In this document: piece by piece, positions 37,298 to 46,108 of the stretch
Layout of the letters: each line of letters begins with the position of its first letter
Numbering within the stretch: the first letter of the stretch is position 1
Source of the DNA: Rhodospirillales bacterium
Lineage (GTDB): Bacteria > Pseudomonadota > Alphaproteobacteria > Rhodospirillales > Casp-alpha2
Direction of reading: 5' to 3'
Assembly: GCA_021775095.1 (NCBI GenBank)
Contig: JAJFII010000035.1
Span: 27,442-91,441 of the forward strand
DNA: 64,000 nt
Made by a program: the position numbers and the translations under genes
Notes under the pieces: generated by a model
The model's input: the letters and a program-made list of their open reading frames with translations, nothing else
Database searches by the model: none
Told to the model about the DNA's origin: nothing

Positions 37298-38299
37298 TTA
37301 AACACCGACCAGATGGCGCCCGGCAAGCAATGTTTTGTCCTTTGCTCCCGAACTGTCGATGCGGTGCCATAGGATGTGCCCAAGATCAAAGTTTACCTGG
37401 CGCTGCAAAACGCTTTCAGTCACATCAGAGACATTGTTTTTGCGGGCTTTGACCCGTTGAGCCCTGATCTGCAGCGGTGCTTCAACCCAAAGACCAACAA
37501 ACGGAACCCCGTATTTATGGGCAATTTGTTCGACGTCAACCCGTTGTTTTTCCATAGCAAACACACCATCGGCAATAACCGGATACCCCTGCTCCAAGGC
37601 CCGTGACAGTTCTTCATAAAAGCGGCCATAGGTCTGTTCCGTTATGGCTTCCGTATAACCTTGCGAGTGAAGGCGCTCAGTGATGCCGATACCCATCATA
37701 CGTTTTCGAACAACATCCGTACGAACGACTCGCGCGCCAACGGCGCAGGGAATAAACGGAGCCAGTTCCCGTGCCATTCGCGATTTTCCACCACCGGACA
37801 ACCCACCGACGGCAATCAGGCGCGGGACCGCAATCCCTGGCCGGTTCTGTCGCTTCATCCGTCCGTCCAACGCGGTTAAGGTGTCGGGGTCATCGATCAC
37901 GCCACCGGTGACATCAAAATACCGATTAAACAAAATATTTGCTGCCGATATCTGTCCCTTGGCGTTCAGTTCGATTAACAATGAACTCAAATCTTCAAGC
38001 AAATCCATAGCTCGCGGGGGGCTGCTCGCTGGCGGCCAATTGAGCACAATCCGTTGGTCATCAATCAGGATAATGTTTTTCAAATGGAGATCACCGTGAC
38101 CAGCACGAATGCAGCCATTTTCCATCCGTCTCCCGTGAATATCCGTCGCCCCGGTCGTTACAGAGTGTGGTATTGAACCTGGATCCTTATGAACATTAGC
38201 ATTCAAATGAAAGGCCGCGACCACATCGGCGGTATTTTCCATTACAAATCGATCAAGCGGCCCAGCGCCGGCGAGTTGTTCTAAATTAAGCGGAGCCAT
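37298..38299 (-). CDS. N-truncated aminoglycoside phosphotransferase-like / P-loop kinase protein
   Basis: 333 residues from ATG 38299, which overlaps the stop of the metal transporter gene (TGATG). Homologous bifunctional proteins are about 500 residues, with a complete APH-like kinase followed by a P-loop (AAA-type) kinase. Here the APH ATP-binding lobe is missing. The catalytic loop HGDLHLKNI is present, but the downstream metal-binding Asp appears as Asn (RIVLNWPP). The C-terminal P-loop domain is intact (AVGGLSGGGKSRMARELAP, then RTDVVRKRM). Inference: only the second domain is likely to be an active kinase. Substrate unknown; resistance to aminoglycosides is not implied. Confidence 0.82.
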   Translation of the reverse strand: MAPLNLEQLAGAGPLDRFVMENTADVVAAFHLNANVHKDPGSIPHSVTTGATDIHGRRMENGCIRAGHGDLHLKNIILIDDQRIVLNWPPASSPPRAMDLLEDLSSLLIELNAKGQISAANILFNRYFDVTGGVIDDPDTLTALDGRMKRQNRPGIAVPRLIAVGGLSGGGKSRMARELAPFIPCAVGARVVRTDVVRKRMMGIGITERLHSQGYTEAITEQTYGRFYEELSRALEQGYPVIADGVFAMEKQRVDVEQIAHKYGVPFVGLWVEAPLQIRAQRVKARKNNVSDVTESVLQRQVNFDLGHILWHRIDSSGAKDKTLLAGRHLVGV

Positions 38300-39213
38300 C
38301 ACCGGAACGTCACTTGGTTTTCGTCAATCCCCTCCGGGTCTTCATGAACTATGACTTCGGCATTCGGAAATGCGCTGCCCACTTCTAGTTCGACCCGGTC
38401 AGAAATCACGTGTGCGTCCTTCAACTTCAACTCACCGTCAAGTTCCAGGTGCAATTGGATAAAGGCCTGTGTCCCCGATGATCGCGTTCGCAAATCGTGC
38501 ATCCCTAAGACGCCGGGTTGTGACATGACGATCTCACGAATTTTTTTCCTGTCCTCGTCAGGCAGTTCCCGGTCCATCAAAATCTGAAAGGCTTCGCTGC
38601 CGATTTTCCAGGCCGTGTGAATGATGTAAGCGGCGATGGCAACGGCGAAAAGAGGATCCGCCAACGGCAAATTCATTTGACTGGTCAGGTACAACGACAC
38701 CATGACACTGGCGTTAATCAGGACATCGGACTGGTAGTGCAGAGAATCTGCACTGATGGCCACCGACCCGGATCGTTTAACTACATACCTTTGGAAAATC
38801 ACAAGTGCCAGAGTCAAAACAATGGAAACCACCATAACCCAATATCCGATCTCCGTCCCGGCGATGGTTTTCGGGTTAGCCAGCCGTTCAATGGCCTCAA
38901 TCAACAGGAATGCGGCCGACCCGGTAATGAAAGCGGACTGGGCCAATCCAGCCAGGGCTTCCGCTTTGCCGTGGCCGAACCGATGTTCCCGATCAGCCGG
39001 TTGCAAGGCGTGACGCACAGCCAATAAATTCACCAGACTGGCCGCCGCATCAAGCAGCGAATCAATCAGAGTTGAAAGCAGGCTAACGGAATCGGTGACT
39101 GTCCAGGCATACAGTTTTCCGACGATGAGCACGCTGGCTACGGCGACCGACGCGTAGGTCGCCCAACGCATCAACCTGTGCGCGTTGGCTTGCGTATCCT
39201 CTGGCGATGTCAC
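38299..39213 (-). CDS. Cation diffusion facilitator (FieF-like) metal efflux transporter
   Basis: A GTG at 39213 overlaps the pdxH stop (GTGA) and has GGGAAA upstream, giving 304 residues; a TTG eight codons earlier is also open. About six membrane helices. The metal-site motifs match FieF/YiiP: DSLLDAAAS in helix 2, HRFGHGKAEALAGL in the loop, and HYQSDVLINASV in helix 5, followed by a cytoplasmic dimerisation domain (MHDLRTRSSGTQAFIQLHLE). Exports divalent metal such as Fe2+ or Zn2+ in exchange for protons. It is in a three-gene overlapping chain with pdxH upstream and the kinase-like gene downstream. Confidence 0.92.
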   Translation of the reverse strand: MTSPEDTQANAHRLMRWATYASVAVASVLIVGKLYAWTVTDSVSLLSTLIDSLLDAAASLVNLLAVRHALQPADREHRFGHGKAEALAGLAQSAFITGSAAFLLIEAIERLANPKTIAGTEIGYWVMVVSIVLTLALVIFQRYVVKRSGSVAISADSLHYQSDVLINASVMVSLYLTSQMNLPLADPLFAVAIAAYIIHTAWKIGSEAFQILMDRELPDEDRKKIREIVMSQPGVLGMHDLRTRSSGTQAFIQLHLELDGELKLKDAHVISDRVELEVGSAFPNAEVIVHEDPEGIDENQVTFR

Positions 39214-39836
39214 GGGTACAACTTTTCCCGTAACCAAGCCGCATTCTCTAATCGAAACACGGTTCGGTCATGGAGCCTGAACTGTTTCTCCTGCCAGAAT
39301 TCAAACCGAACAGGACTGAGCCGAAAACCGGACCAGAAATCAGGTCGCGGAATGTCGCCAATGTTGAATTTAGCCGTATATTTGGCAATCCGCGCCTCGA
39401 ATTCAAACCGGTCGGTCATCGGCTGAGACTGTTTCGATGCCCAGGCACCGATACGACTGGCTCGCGGCCGAGACGCAAAATAGGCGTCGGCTTCATCATC
39501 ATTAATAACCGATACGGCCCCTTCAATTCTGATTTGTCTATCAAGTGACTTCCAGTGGAAACAAAGGGCAGCATTGGGATTGTCCGTCAGTTCCCTGGCC
39601 TTTCGACTTGTCAGATTTGTATAAAAATCAAAGCCGTTAACCCCCACTGCCTTTAACAGAACAATCCGGACCGACGGAAACCCGCGCTTTGTCGCCGTCG
39701 CCAGTGACATCGCTTCCGCATATTCGGGCTCTGTTTTTTGCGCTTCAGTGAGCCAATCGTCAAACTGCCTCAAAATTTCGTTAATTTCCGTGGTCGACAT
39801 CCGTACACACTTGTCCCATTGTGGTAAAATCGCCAT
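39210..39836 (-). CDS. pdxH: Pyridoxamine/pyridoxine 5'-phosphate oxidase
   Basis: 208 residues; ATG 39836 preceded by GAGAGGG. It oxidises PNP and PMP to pyridoxal phosphate using FMN. Family signatures: SVRIVLLKAV with FYTNLTSRKARELTDNP (FMN and phosphate contacts), ALCFHWKSLDRQIRIEG, FASRPRASRIGAWASKQS, and the C-terminal RLHDRTVFRL close to the end. Full-length. First gene of a chain whose three reading frames overlap at their ends, implying coupled translation with the metal transporter. Confidence 0.96.
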   Translation of the reverse strand: MAILPQWDKCVRMSTTEINEILRQFDDWLTEAQKTEPEYAEAMSLATATKRGFPSVRIVLLKAVGVNGFDFYTNLTSRKARELTDNPNAALCFHWKSLDRQIRIEGAVSVINDDEADAYFASRPRASRIGAWASKQSQPMTDRFEFEARIAKYTAKFNIGDIPRPDFWSGFRLSPVRFEFWQEKQFRLHDRTVFRLENAAWLREKLYP

Positions 39837-40002
39837 AACCCTCTCATAAACAATATATGAGAATTTTCTCCGCTGGAAACCCCGAATATAAGATAGATAC
39901 CTGCGGACGGTAACAGACTTTCAACCGATCAACGCCAGTTTGGTAATCTCTAGACACGACAACGGGATCTGCAGGACTTGCTCAACGAAAAGGATTAAAT
40001 GG

Positions 40003-40491
40003 ATGAGTCAGCCATATAAACCAGTACGGGCCGCCTTCGTCGCCCTCATGGTTATCGGACTGGGCGCTTGTGAGAGTGCACAAAATGCCCCCAAACAAAC
40101 CGTCGGGACGTTGCTGGGCGCCGGGGTCGGCGCGCTTGTCGGCTCCCAGCTGGGCGGTGGCAAAGGAAAACTGGCGGCCGTCGTCGTCGGAACCCTGGGT
40201 GGTGCATTTCTTGGCAGCGAAGTCGGAAAGTCCCTCGATTCGGAGGACCGGATGTATCTGGAGAAAAATGCCCAGGACACGCTTGAAACCACCCAGGTTG
40301 GGACGGCCACAGCCTGGAAGAACCCGGACAGCGGCAACTCCGGCACGTTTACGCCGACCCGCACCTATGTTGCCACTTCCGGCGAGAACTGCCGCGAATT
40401 CGAATCCACCATTTACGTTGACGGGAGCGAAGAAACCGCAACTGGCATCGCCTGTCGGCAACCGGGCGGCACCTGGAAGATCACCAATTAG
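40003..40491 (+). CDS. 17-kDa surface antigen-like lipoprotein with glycine zipper
   Basis: 162 residues from ATG 40003, with AAGGA nine bases upstream; a longer frame to 39940 has no such site. The signal peptide ends in lipobox LGAC (VALMVIGLGACESA), so this is a predicted outer-membrane lipoprotein. It is followed by a Gly-zipper 2TM segment (GTLLGAGVGALVGSQLGGG ... GTLGGAFLGSEVG) and a C-terminal beta-rich part (REFESTIYVDG ... ACRQPGGTWKITN) as in the rickettsial 17-kDa antigen family. Its role is probably envelope structure. Stands alone on the plus strand. Confidence 0.9.
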   Translation: MSQPYKPVRAAFVALMVIGLGACESAQNAPKQTVGTLLGAGVGALVGSQLGGGKGKLAAVVVGTLGGAFLGSEVGKSLDSEDRMYLEKNAQDTLETTQVGTATAWKNPDSGNSGTFTPTRTYVATSGENCREFESTIYVDGSEETATGIACRQPGGTWKITN

Positions 40492-40650
40492 TGCATTTTC
40501 GAGATCACCTGTCGCGCTAAGTTGGGAACGACCGGTTCGTTCGGTTACGCGCGGTTAGCAGTGTGATGCCCTCCTTGTCACGAAACCAAACATCAGGCTC
40601 AAAGTACGTCACACGAACATGGAAATGCGCTGGCCCAGAAATGCGCTCGT

Positions 40651-42558
40651 TCAATCGTCCCTGACGGGCATAATATCAAAAGCGACACATTGTCGTTCAA
40701 AGTCTGCCGAAAAAGGAATAACCCTGTGGGGAAGTGATGAAGGGAACAGGACCAGCAAACCGGGTTCCGTTTGCACGGTCAAGGTTGGGTAATCTTCTTT
40801 TTGGGCCGGTAAATCATATCCCCGTAAGGAAAATTCTATATTGCCTTCATCGCCCGCACCTTTTTCCGGTAAACGCACATAAAACACACCGCTTAACCAC
40901 CCCTGATGGACATGGGCGGTAATTTCGCCGCCGCGCATAAGACGAATGTACCAGCCAAACAGATCATAGGTTTTTGGCCATTGTTTAATCATCGGATAGG
41001 GGGAAGTTTTGTGTTTTTCGTAAAATTGCGCCACTTGGTCCCTGATTATTGTCTCCAGTTCGACCGAAAAAGATGTTTGTTTATCAAAAATATTGCCTAC
41101 GGACCTGTAGCCGGCGGTAATATGCCCCGGCGCAAATTGTTCGTCCCAATCCTGGTCACGAATACTTTCTGAGATGTCAGCCAATAACCCGCCCCCTGCG
41201 GCAGCATTTAACGGCACGCGGTAGGGCGAAACGAGATCAACCGGGTTTTCGCAGAACGGGTAGGTGTTTTCGGTTCGCATTTGATGTGCAACAAATTCAC
41301 TGGCGGCGGCGGCGCGGAAATTAAAATTTTGATTTTCCTGAATTTTCCTGAGCTGATTGCGAAATCCAGCTAAATCTGACTTAAGATAATAACATTCCAG
41401 ACACATGGCGCTTATGGCGGCATCCTTGGCGGCACCGTCTGCCCGCTGAAAACAGGTAAGGGCCTGGTTGTAATCGCCAAGATCTCTGAATGTCGCGCCC
41501 AGGTTACTTAAAAAATCGGCGTTGCCTGGATCAAGTAAAAGGGCGCGTTCAAAACTGCTAATCGCCTCCTGCGGTTTCGCTAAGCTGTTTTTTACGTTGC
41601 CCAAATTGTTATGGGCGGCGGCCAGATCCGGCACCAGGTCAATGGCTTTCTGGAACTTTTCTGCCGCTTCTTCATAGCGACCCACATCCTGATATAGGGT
41701 TCCCCAATTGTTATAGGCCGGGGCAAAATCCGGATGCAAATCGAGTGACTTTTGAAAACACGCGACGGCTTGTTCAAAACGACCGCATCGATGCAGGGCT
41801 TTGCCCAGGTTGATATAGGTGCCAGCCACCTGGGGCTGCAGATCTATCGATTTTTGAAGCCGGATGGCGGCCGCTGCCGGATCGCCATTTTCCAGTAAGC
41901 TAATCCCCAAGTCGTTATGGGCCGCTGCAAAATCTGGATTTACGGCGATCGCATTTTCAAACCAGACGATTGCTTCGCTGTACTGGCCTCTGCCCTGCAG
42001 GGCAAGACCTATGCTGCGCATCACTTCAGGGTTATTCGAATCCAATAAAAGGGCTTTTTTGAGGATGGTTTCGGCAGCGTCGAAGGCCCCTTGCCCGTTA
42101 CAAATATTACCCAAATTAAACAGCGCATCGATAAAATTTGGTTCCAGATCAAGGGCTTTTTGACAGTTTTCCGCCGCCGCGTCAAATTGACCCAAGTCCT
42201 TCAATGCGGCAGCCTTGTTGTTATAATAAAAGGCAACGCGCGGCGACGTTGCTATGGCCACATCAAAGAACTCTATGGCAGCTTTTAGCTGCCCGTACTG
42301 AAAAGCCAGAACACCCATCATATGATTGGCGTCGCCGTGCCTGGGGTCGCGCATCAAAACCTGGCGGAATATCTGCTCCGCAGCCTGCGGTTTATTTTGC
42401 TGGAGACAGTCAATTCCAGATTTCACTAACGCGGCGAGTTCCCGGGCTGACTGCCCAGGCACCGCCGGCCCGGGACGTCCGCCATCGCGGCTCACCCGGT
42501 TGTGTTTATTCGCGCGTTTCAGCTCGCGGTTTTTTCGTCTTATTTCCGAACGTTTCAT
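40651..42558 (-). CDS. TPR protein with C-terminal 2OG-Fe(II) oxygenase-like domain
   Basis: 635 residues. A basic N-terminus (MKRSEIRRKNRELKRANKH) precedes about ten TPR units from residue ~45 to ~400 (motifs such as AYNNWGTLYQDVGRYEEAAE and AAHNNLGNVKNSLAKPQEAI). The C-terminal ~130 residues resemble the putative 2OG-Fe(II) oxygenase family found after TPRs: iron-ligand candidates HVHQGWLSGVFYV and SSLPHRVIPFS, followed by ERQCVAFD. Inference: a protein hydroxylase with a TPR substrate-docking region; the target is unknown. No convincing ribosome site precedes the ATG. Divergent from dnaJ-like gene. Confidence 0.85.
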   Translation of the reverse strand: MKRSEIRRKNRELKRANKHNRVSRDGGRPGPAVPGQSARELAALVKSGIDCLQQNKPQAAEQIFRQVLMRDPRHGDANHMMGVLAFQYGQLKAAIEFFDVAIATSPRVAFYYNNKAAALKDLGQFDAAAENCQKALDLEPNFIDALFNLGNICNGQGAFDAAETILKKALLLDSNNPEVMRSIGLALQGRGQYSEAIVWFENAIAVNPDFAAAHNDLGISLLENGDPAAAAIRLQKSIDLQPQVAGTYINLGKALHRCGRFEQAVACFQKSLDLHPDFAPAYNNWGTLYQDVGRYEEAAEKFQKAIDLVPDLAAAHNNLGNVKNSLAKPQEAISSFERALLLDPGNADFLSNLGATFRDLGDYNQALTCFQRADGAAKDAAISAMCLECYYLKSDLAGFRNQLRKIQENQNFNFRAAAASEFVAHQMRTENTYPFCENPVDLVSPYRVPLNAAAGGGLLADISESIRDQDWDEQFAPGHITAGYRSVGNIFDKQTSFSVELETIIRDQVAQFYEKHKTSPYPMIKQWPKTYDLFGWYIRLMRGGEITAHVHQGWLSGVFYVRLPEKGAGDEGNIEFSLRGYDLPAQKEDYPTLTVQTEPGLLVLFPSSLPHRVIPFSADFERQCVAFDIMPVRDD

Positions 42559-42713
42559 ATTTAATTTTTATTGGCAATTTCAGGTAGATACAACAAATAG
42601 AAATCCATTGAACAAAGCTTTGCAAGGCGGTTTTATGCTGCGGATGGCGTTGGTGTAGGCCCTTGTGGTATGCCATATTCGTAAGTGTGCTTACACCAAT
42701 GCGATAAAGGTTT

Positions 42714-43601
42714 ATGAACGATCCATACGAAATACTGGGCATTGATGCAAAATCGTCATTGCCCGACATTAAAAAAGCCTACCGCAAAATGGCCCGGGAA
42801 CGGCATCCTGACGTGAACGCGGATAACCCCTGGGCCGAAGATGAATTCAAGACCATTACCATCGCCTATGACATTCTCTCCAATGCAACGACCCGCAAAC
42901 AATATGACCGGGGAGAAATCGACGGCCTTGGCGCTAAAATCACGGTCGGCCATCACCACTCAAATTACAAGGCCTATAAATCGAGTGATTTTAAGGCCGC
43001 CGAAAAGAAGACAACGAACCGCCATTCAAACATCAAAATAAACGGCGCGGATGTGGAATACTCCCTTACCCTTAGCTTCCTTGAAGCGGCAAAGGGAGGC
43101 GCAAAATACATCAGTACGACGAATGGCAAACGCCTCAAAGTTACCATTCCACCGGGCATTGCCGACGCGCGTTCTCTCCGACTTAAGGGCCAGGGGATGC
43201 CGGGGTTTGGCGATGGCACAGCGGGAGATGCTCTGGTTGAAATAACCGTAAACTCCGATCCTATGTTCAGTCGTGTTGAGACAGACATTTTGCTGAACCT
43301 GCCTGTCACACTGCCGGAAGCGGTGCTTGGGGCGAAAGTCGACGTTCCGACGATTGATGGCAGGGTCAGTGTAACCGTGCCGCCACGTTCCAATACCGGA
43401 ACCATACTTCGGCTCAAGGGCAAAGGCTTGCCGATTACCGGAAACGCGAAGACCAAAGATCTGCGTGGTGACCAATATATAACTCTGCAGGTGGTATTGC
43501 CAAAAAATCAGGACAAAGAATTTACCGATTTTGTCCGATCCTGGTCTAAATCCAATACCTACAGTGTTGCCCGCATGCGGGCTGATACGGATGAACCTTA
43601 A
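42714..43601 (+). CDS. DnaJ-like type B co-chaperone (CbpA-like)
   Basis: 295 residues; AAAGG before ATG 42714. N-terminal J domain (DPYEILGIDAKSSLPDIKKA, with the HPD motif in RERHPDVNAD and DILSNATTRKQYDRG) that stimulates DnaK ATPase. No zinc-finger domain; the linker leads to two C-terminal beta-barrel substrate-binding domains (GKRLKVTIPPGIADARSLRL, LPEAVLGAKVDVPTIDGRV). This makes it a class B J protein like CbpA rather than DnaJ. Single gene convergent with yihY-type gene. Confidence 0.92.
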   Translation: MNDPYEILGIDAKSSLPDIKKAYRKMARERHPDVNADNPWAEDEFKTITIAYDILSNATTRKQYDRGEIDGLGAKITVGHHHSNYKAYKSSDFKAAEKKTTNRHSNIKINGADVEYSLTLSFLEAAKGGAKYISTTNGKRLKVTIPPGIADARSLRLKGQGMPGFGDGTAGDALVEITVNSDPMFSRVETDILLNLPVTLPEAVLGAKVDVPTIDGRVSVTVPPRSNTGTILRLKGKGLPITGNAKTKDLRGDQYITLQVVLPKNQDKEFTDFVRSWSKSNTYSVARMRADTDEP

Positions 43602-43642
43602 ACCTTCATTGCTGTGCCAGTTTTTGACCCAAGGCGACCCAA

Positions 43643-43708
43643 GTGGCGGTTTTCGTTAAAGTGTAATTGACCGAAAATCCGCTGATGGGGTTCGACCCCG
43701 CCCGCCAC
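43643..43708. other. Structured element in the dnaJ-like/yihY convergent spacer
   Basis: A 10-bp stem with one bulge (gcggttttcg 43646-43655 with cgaaaatccgc 43672-43682), then gggg-ttcga-cccc (43687-43699). An alternative outer 7-bp pairing joins gtggcgg 43643-43649 and ccgccac 43702-43708. It may act as a bidirectional terminator or RNA structure, but no U-tract follows. The ggttcgacc core looks like a tRNA T-arm, but other tRNA features do not fit. Confidence 0.3.
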
Positions 43709-43755
43709 AGGACCGGCGTCGGTGAACAGGTGTGTTGTAGACGTCGTCTGCGGTG

Positions 43756-45075
43756 TTAACGGGGGGGCTCAGCGACCGCCTCTGCAACCGCGTTGATATC
43801 GACGCCCAACAGATCAGCAAGCACAATGTCTGTGGCGGCTTCCTGCGCTTGGCGCAGTTTCAGGAGCTGGCCGGACAAATTGTTTTGCCAGGTTTCAGCG
43901 CCATCGGCGTTTATGAGTTCGAGATCCTGGTCTCTAAGGCCCAGTTGCAGCGCCTGATAAAGATCAAATAACGTGGTTTTTGACAGGTCACGGCCAAGCA
44001 CCCATCCGCCGCTCTCTACGCGTTGAGCGAATCCGGCAGTACGCAAATTGCCCAGCACCTGCTCGGCGGCATTTTCTCCACAACCAATTTCCCTGAGTAT
44101 CGTCGAACGCCTGACCTTTCCGCCCTGTATACTGGCCGTCAATAACAGGGCCAAAATTTGTAAACCGACGATAAGACGCGGCCCCGCATGCACGATCCGG
44201 CCAACCGGATTGCCGCCGGAACTTCGCCAATCTGACAGCGAAGATGTGAGGACTGCGCCAAACAGGACCACGGTCCACGACAAATACATCCAGACCAGAA
44301 ATATGGGCACGATGGACAAGGCACCATAAATATTCTGGAAAGTCGGGAACGTTGCCACATACCAGCCAAACACCTGGCGCAGACCGGCAAACATCAAACC
44401 AGCCGTGACACCGCCGATACAGGCGGCGCGGACACCGACAGGCCGGTTTGGGATTGCCAGATAAAACAATCCCAGTAAAACAATGATAATGACCGTTGGA
44501 ATCGATCGCGTAAGCAGACCGATCGGTCCAATGAAAATATCGACGCCAAGCCATTTGGTGGCTGCAAAAAAATAGGTCGATAGGGAAAAACTCGCGCCAA
44601 GCAACAGCGGCCCAAGCGTCAACATAGCCCAAAAAACGAGAAACCTGGGTGCCAGGGCCCGGGCTTTTTCGACCCTAAAAATGGTGTTCAAGTCAGCCTC
44701 AATCGTCCCAAGAAGCAGCACCGCTGTTGCCGCCAGAGCGATAATACCAACCGCCGAAAGCTCCGAGGTATTTGTGACAAACGTATTAAAATATTCCTGC
44801 ATGGCATTGGCAGATTGAGGCAGCAGGTTTTCAAAAAGAGCGCTTTGGAATTGTTCCTTAACACCTTCAAAAACCGGAAACGCCGCAAGCATGGAAAAAG
44901 CGATGGCGCTCAAGGGAACAATCGCCAGCAGGGATGTATAACTCAGGCCGGCAGCCATCCGCCAGCATCGACCCACCATGAATCGCTTCCAGACAAATCG
45001 CAAAAACGGCCTGAGCTGATTTATATGCCTGGATACGGCATCCTGACGGTCTTCAGATGCACTCACGCTGTTCAC
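43756..45075 (-). CDS. YihY/BrkB family inner-membrane protein
   Basis: 439 residues from a GTG start at 45075. About six membrane helices with the family signature WRMAAGLSYTSLLAIVPLSA near residue 38, plus FPTFQNIYGALSIVPIFLVW. Formerly called RNase BN by misannotation; the real function is unclear (envelope integrity or transport is suggested for relatives). After the membrane part there is a ~110-residue cytoplasmic extension with a winged-helix-like segment (STILREIGCGENAAEQVLGN), common in proteobacterial members. Monocistronic; divergent from fabI. Confidence 0.88.
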   Translation of the reverse strand: MNSVSASEDRQDAVSRHINQLRPFLRFVWKRFMVGRCWRMAAGLSYTSLLAIVPLSAIAFSMLAAFPVFEGVKEQFQSALFENLLPQSANAMQEYFNTFVTNTSELSAVGIIALAATAVLLLGTIEADLNTIFRVEKARALAPRFLVFWAMLTLGPLLLGASFSLSTYFFAATKWLGVDIFIGPIGLLTRSIPTVIIIVLLGLFYLAIPNRPVGVRAACIGGVTAGLMFAGLRQVFGWYVATFPTFQNIYGALSIVPIFLVWMYLSWTVVLFGAVLTSSLSDWRSSGGNPVGRIVHAGPRLIVGLQILALLLTASIQGGKVRRSTILREIGCGENAAEQVLGNLRTAGFAQRVESGGWVLGRDLSKTTLFDLYQALQLGLRDQDLELINADGAETWQNNLSGQLLKLRQAQEAATDIVLADLLGVDINAVAEAVAEPPR

Positions 45076-45285
45076 CTACAATCGTTTGATCATCCCCTCC
45101 GCGCATCATACTAATCCCGTAACACCTATGGCAAATCCTCCTTTCACCAGTTCCCGGGGCCCGCCAGGATGTTACAAACTGAAATCTAAAGTGAACGCCG
45201 TTGTTTTTGCCATTTCGGGGGTTTTGTGTACGATCTGGCATAGTTGATTCAAAGCCTATTTCATAATACGAAAACGAGGGTACCG

Positions 45286-46098
45286 ATGACTGCACGCGGA
45301 AATCTTATGGCCGGAAAAAAAGGTCTCATTATGGGCGTCGCCAATGATCGGTCAATTGCATGGGGTATTGCGAAAGCGGCCCATGATCAGGGCGCAGAAC
45401 TGGCCTTTACCTTTCAGGGCGACGCCCTGAAAAAACGGGTGGAACCCCTTGCCGCCAGCGTCGGATCTGACATTGTTGTCCCCTGTGACGTGACCGATAC
45501 GCCAAGCCTCGATGCGGTTTTTGCAGAAGTTGAAGCGCGGTGGGGCAAACTGGATTTTGTTGTCCATGCCATCGCCTATTCCGATAAGGACGAATTAAAG
45601 GGCGGGTATATTGATACCAGCGCCGAAAATTTTACCAAAACCATGAATATCTCCTGTTATTCGTTCACCTCTGTCTGCCAGCGCGCACGAAAACTGATGA
45701 CCGATGGCGGCAGCCTCCTGACTTTGACCTACTATGGTGCCGAGCGTGTCATGCCCCATTACAATGTTATGGGTGTTGCTAAGGCCGCTTTGGAAGCCAG
45801 CGTACGCTACCTCGCCGAAGATCTGGGTAAAGAAAAAATTCGGGTCAATTCCATGTCCTCAGGACCGATGAAAACCCTGGCTGCGTCCGGCATCGGCGAT
45901 TTTCGATATATTCTGAAATGGAATGAATATAATTCACCGCTTCGCCGTAATGTAACCATGGACGATATTGGTGGTGCCGGACTTTATTTGCTGTCTGACC
46001 TTTCCAGCGGCGTGACTGGCGAAACCCACCATGTTGATTGCGGATATAATATTGTTGGCATGAAAGCGGTGGACGCACCTGATATTTCTGTGGTTTAA
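45286..46098 (+). CDS. fabI: Enoyl-[acyl-carrier-protein] reductase (NADH) FabI
   Basis: 270 residues; ATG 45286 with GAGGG upstream, chosen over an in-frame start at 45244. FabI reduces trans-2-enoyl-ACP in the last step of fatty acid elongation. Visible: [19 protein letters not shown] cofactor-binding N-terminus, the catalytic Tyr-X6-Lys region [22 protein letters not shown] and the C-terminal [15 protein letters not shown]. FabI is the target of triclosan; no altered residues were evident by eye. The stop lies 10 bp before aroC, so the two are likely co-transcribed. Confidence 0.96.
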   Translation: MTARGNLMAGKKGLIMGVANDRSIAWGIAKAAHDQGAELAFTFQGDALKKRVEPLAASVGSDIVVPCDVTDTPSLDAVFAEVEARWGKLDFVVHAIAYSDKDELKGGYIDTSAENFTKTMNISCYSFTSVCQRARKLMTDGGSLLTLTYYGAERVMPHYNVMGVAKAALEASVRYLAEDLGKEKIRVNSMSSGPMKTLAASGIGDFRYILKWNEYNSPLRRNVTMDDIGGAGLYLLSDLSSGVTGETHHVDCGYNIVGMKAVDAPDISVV

Positions 46099-46108
46099 CC
46101 GAGCCACC

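Noticed and set aside
37298..38299. Aminoglycoside resistance gene
   Set aside because: The APH-like part lacks its ATP-binding lobe and the family is chromosomal with unknown substrate.
43643..43708. tRNA or tmRNA gene suggested by ggttcgacc
   Set aside because: T-stem has two mismatches, no D-arm or anticodon arm fits, and the spacer is too short for tmRNA.
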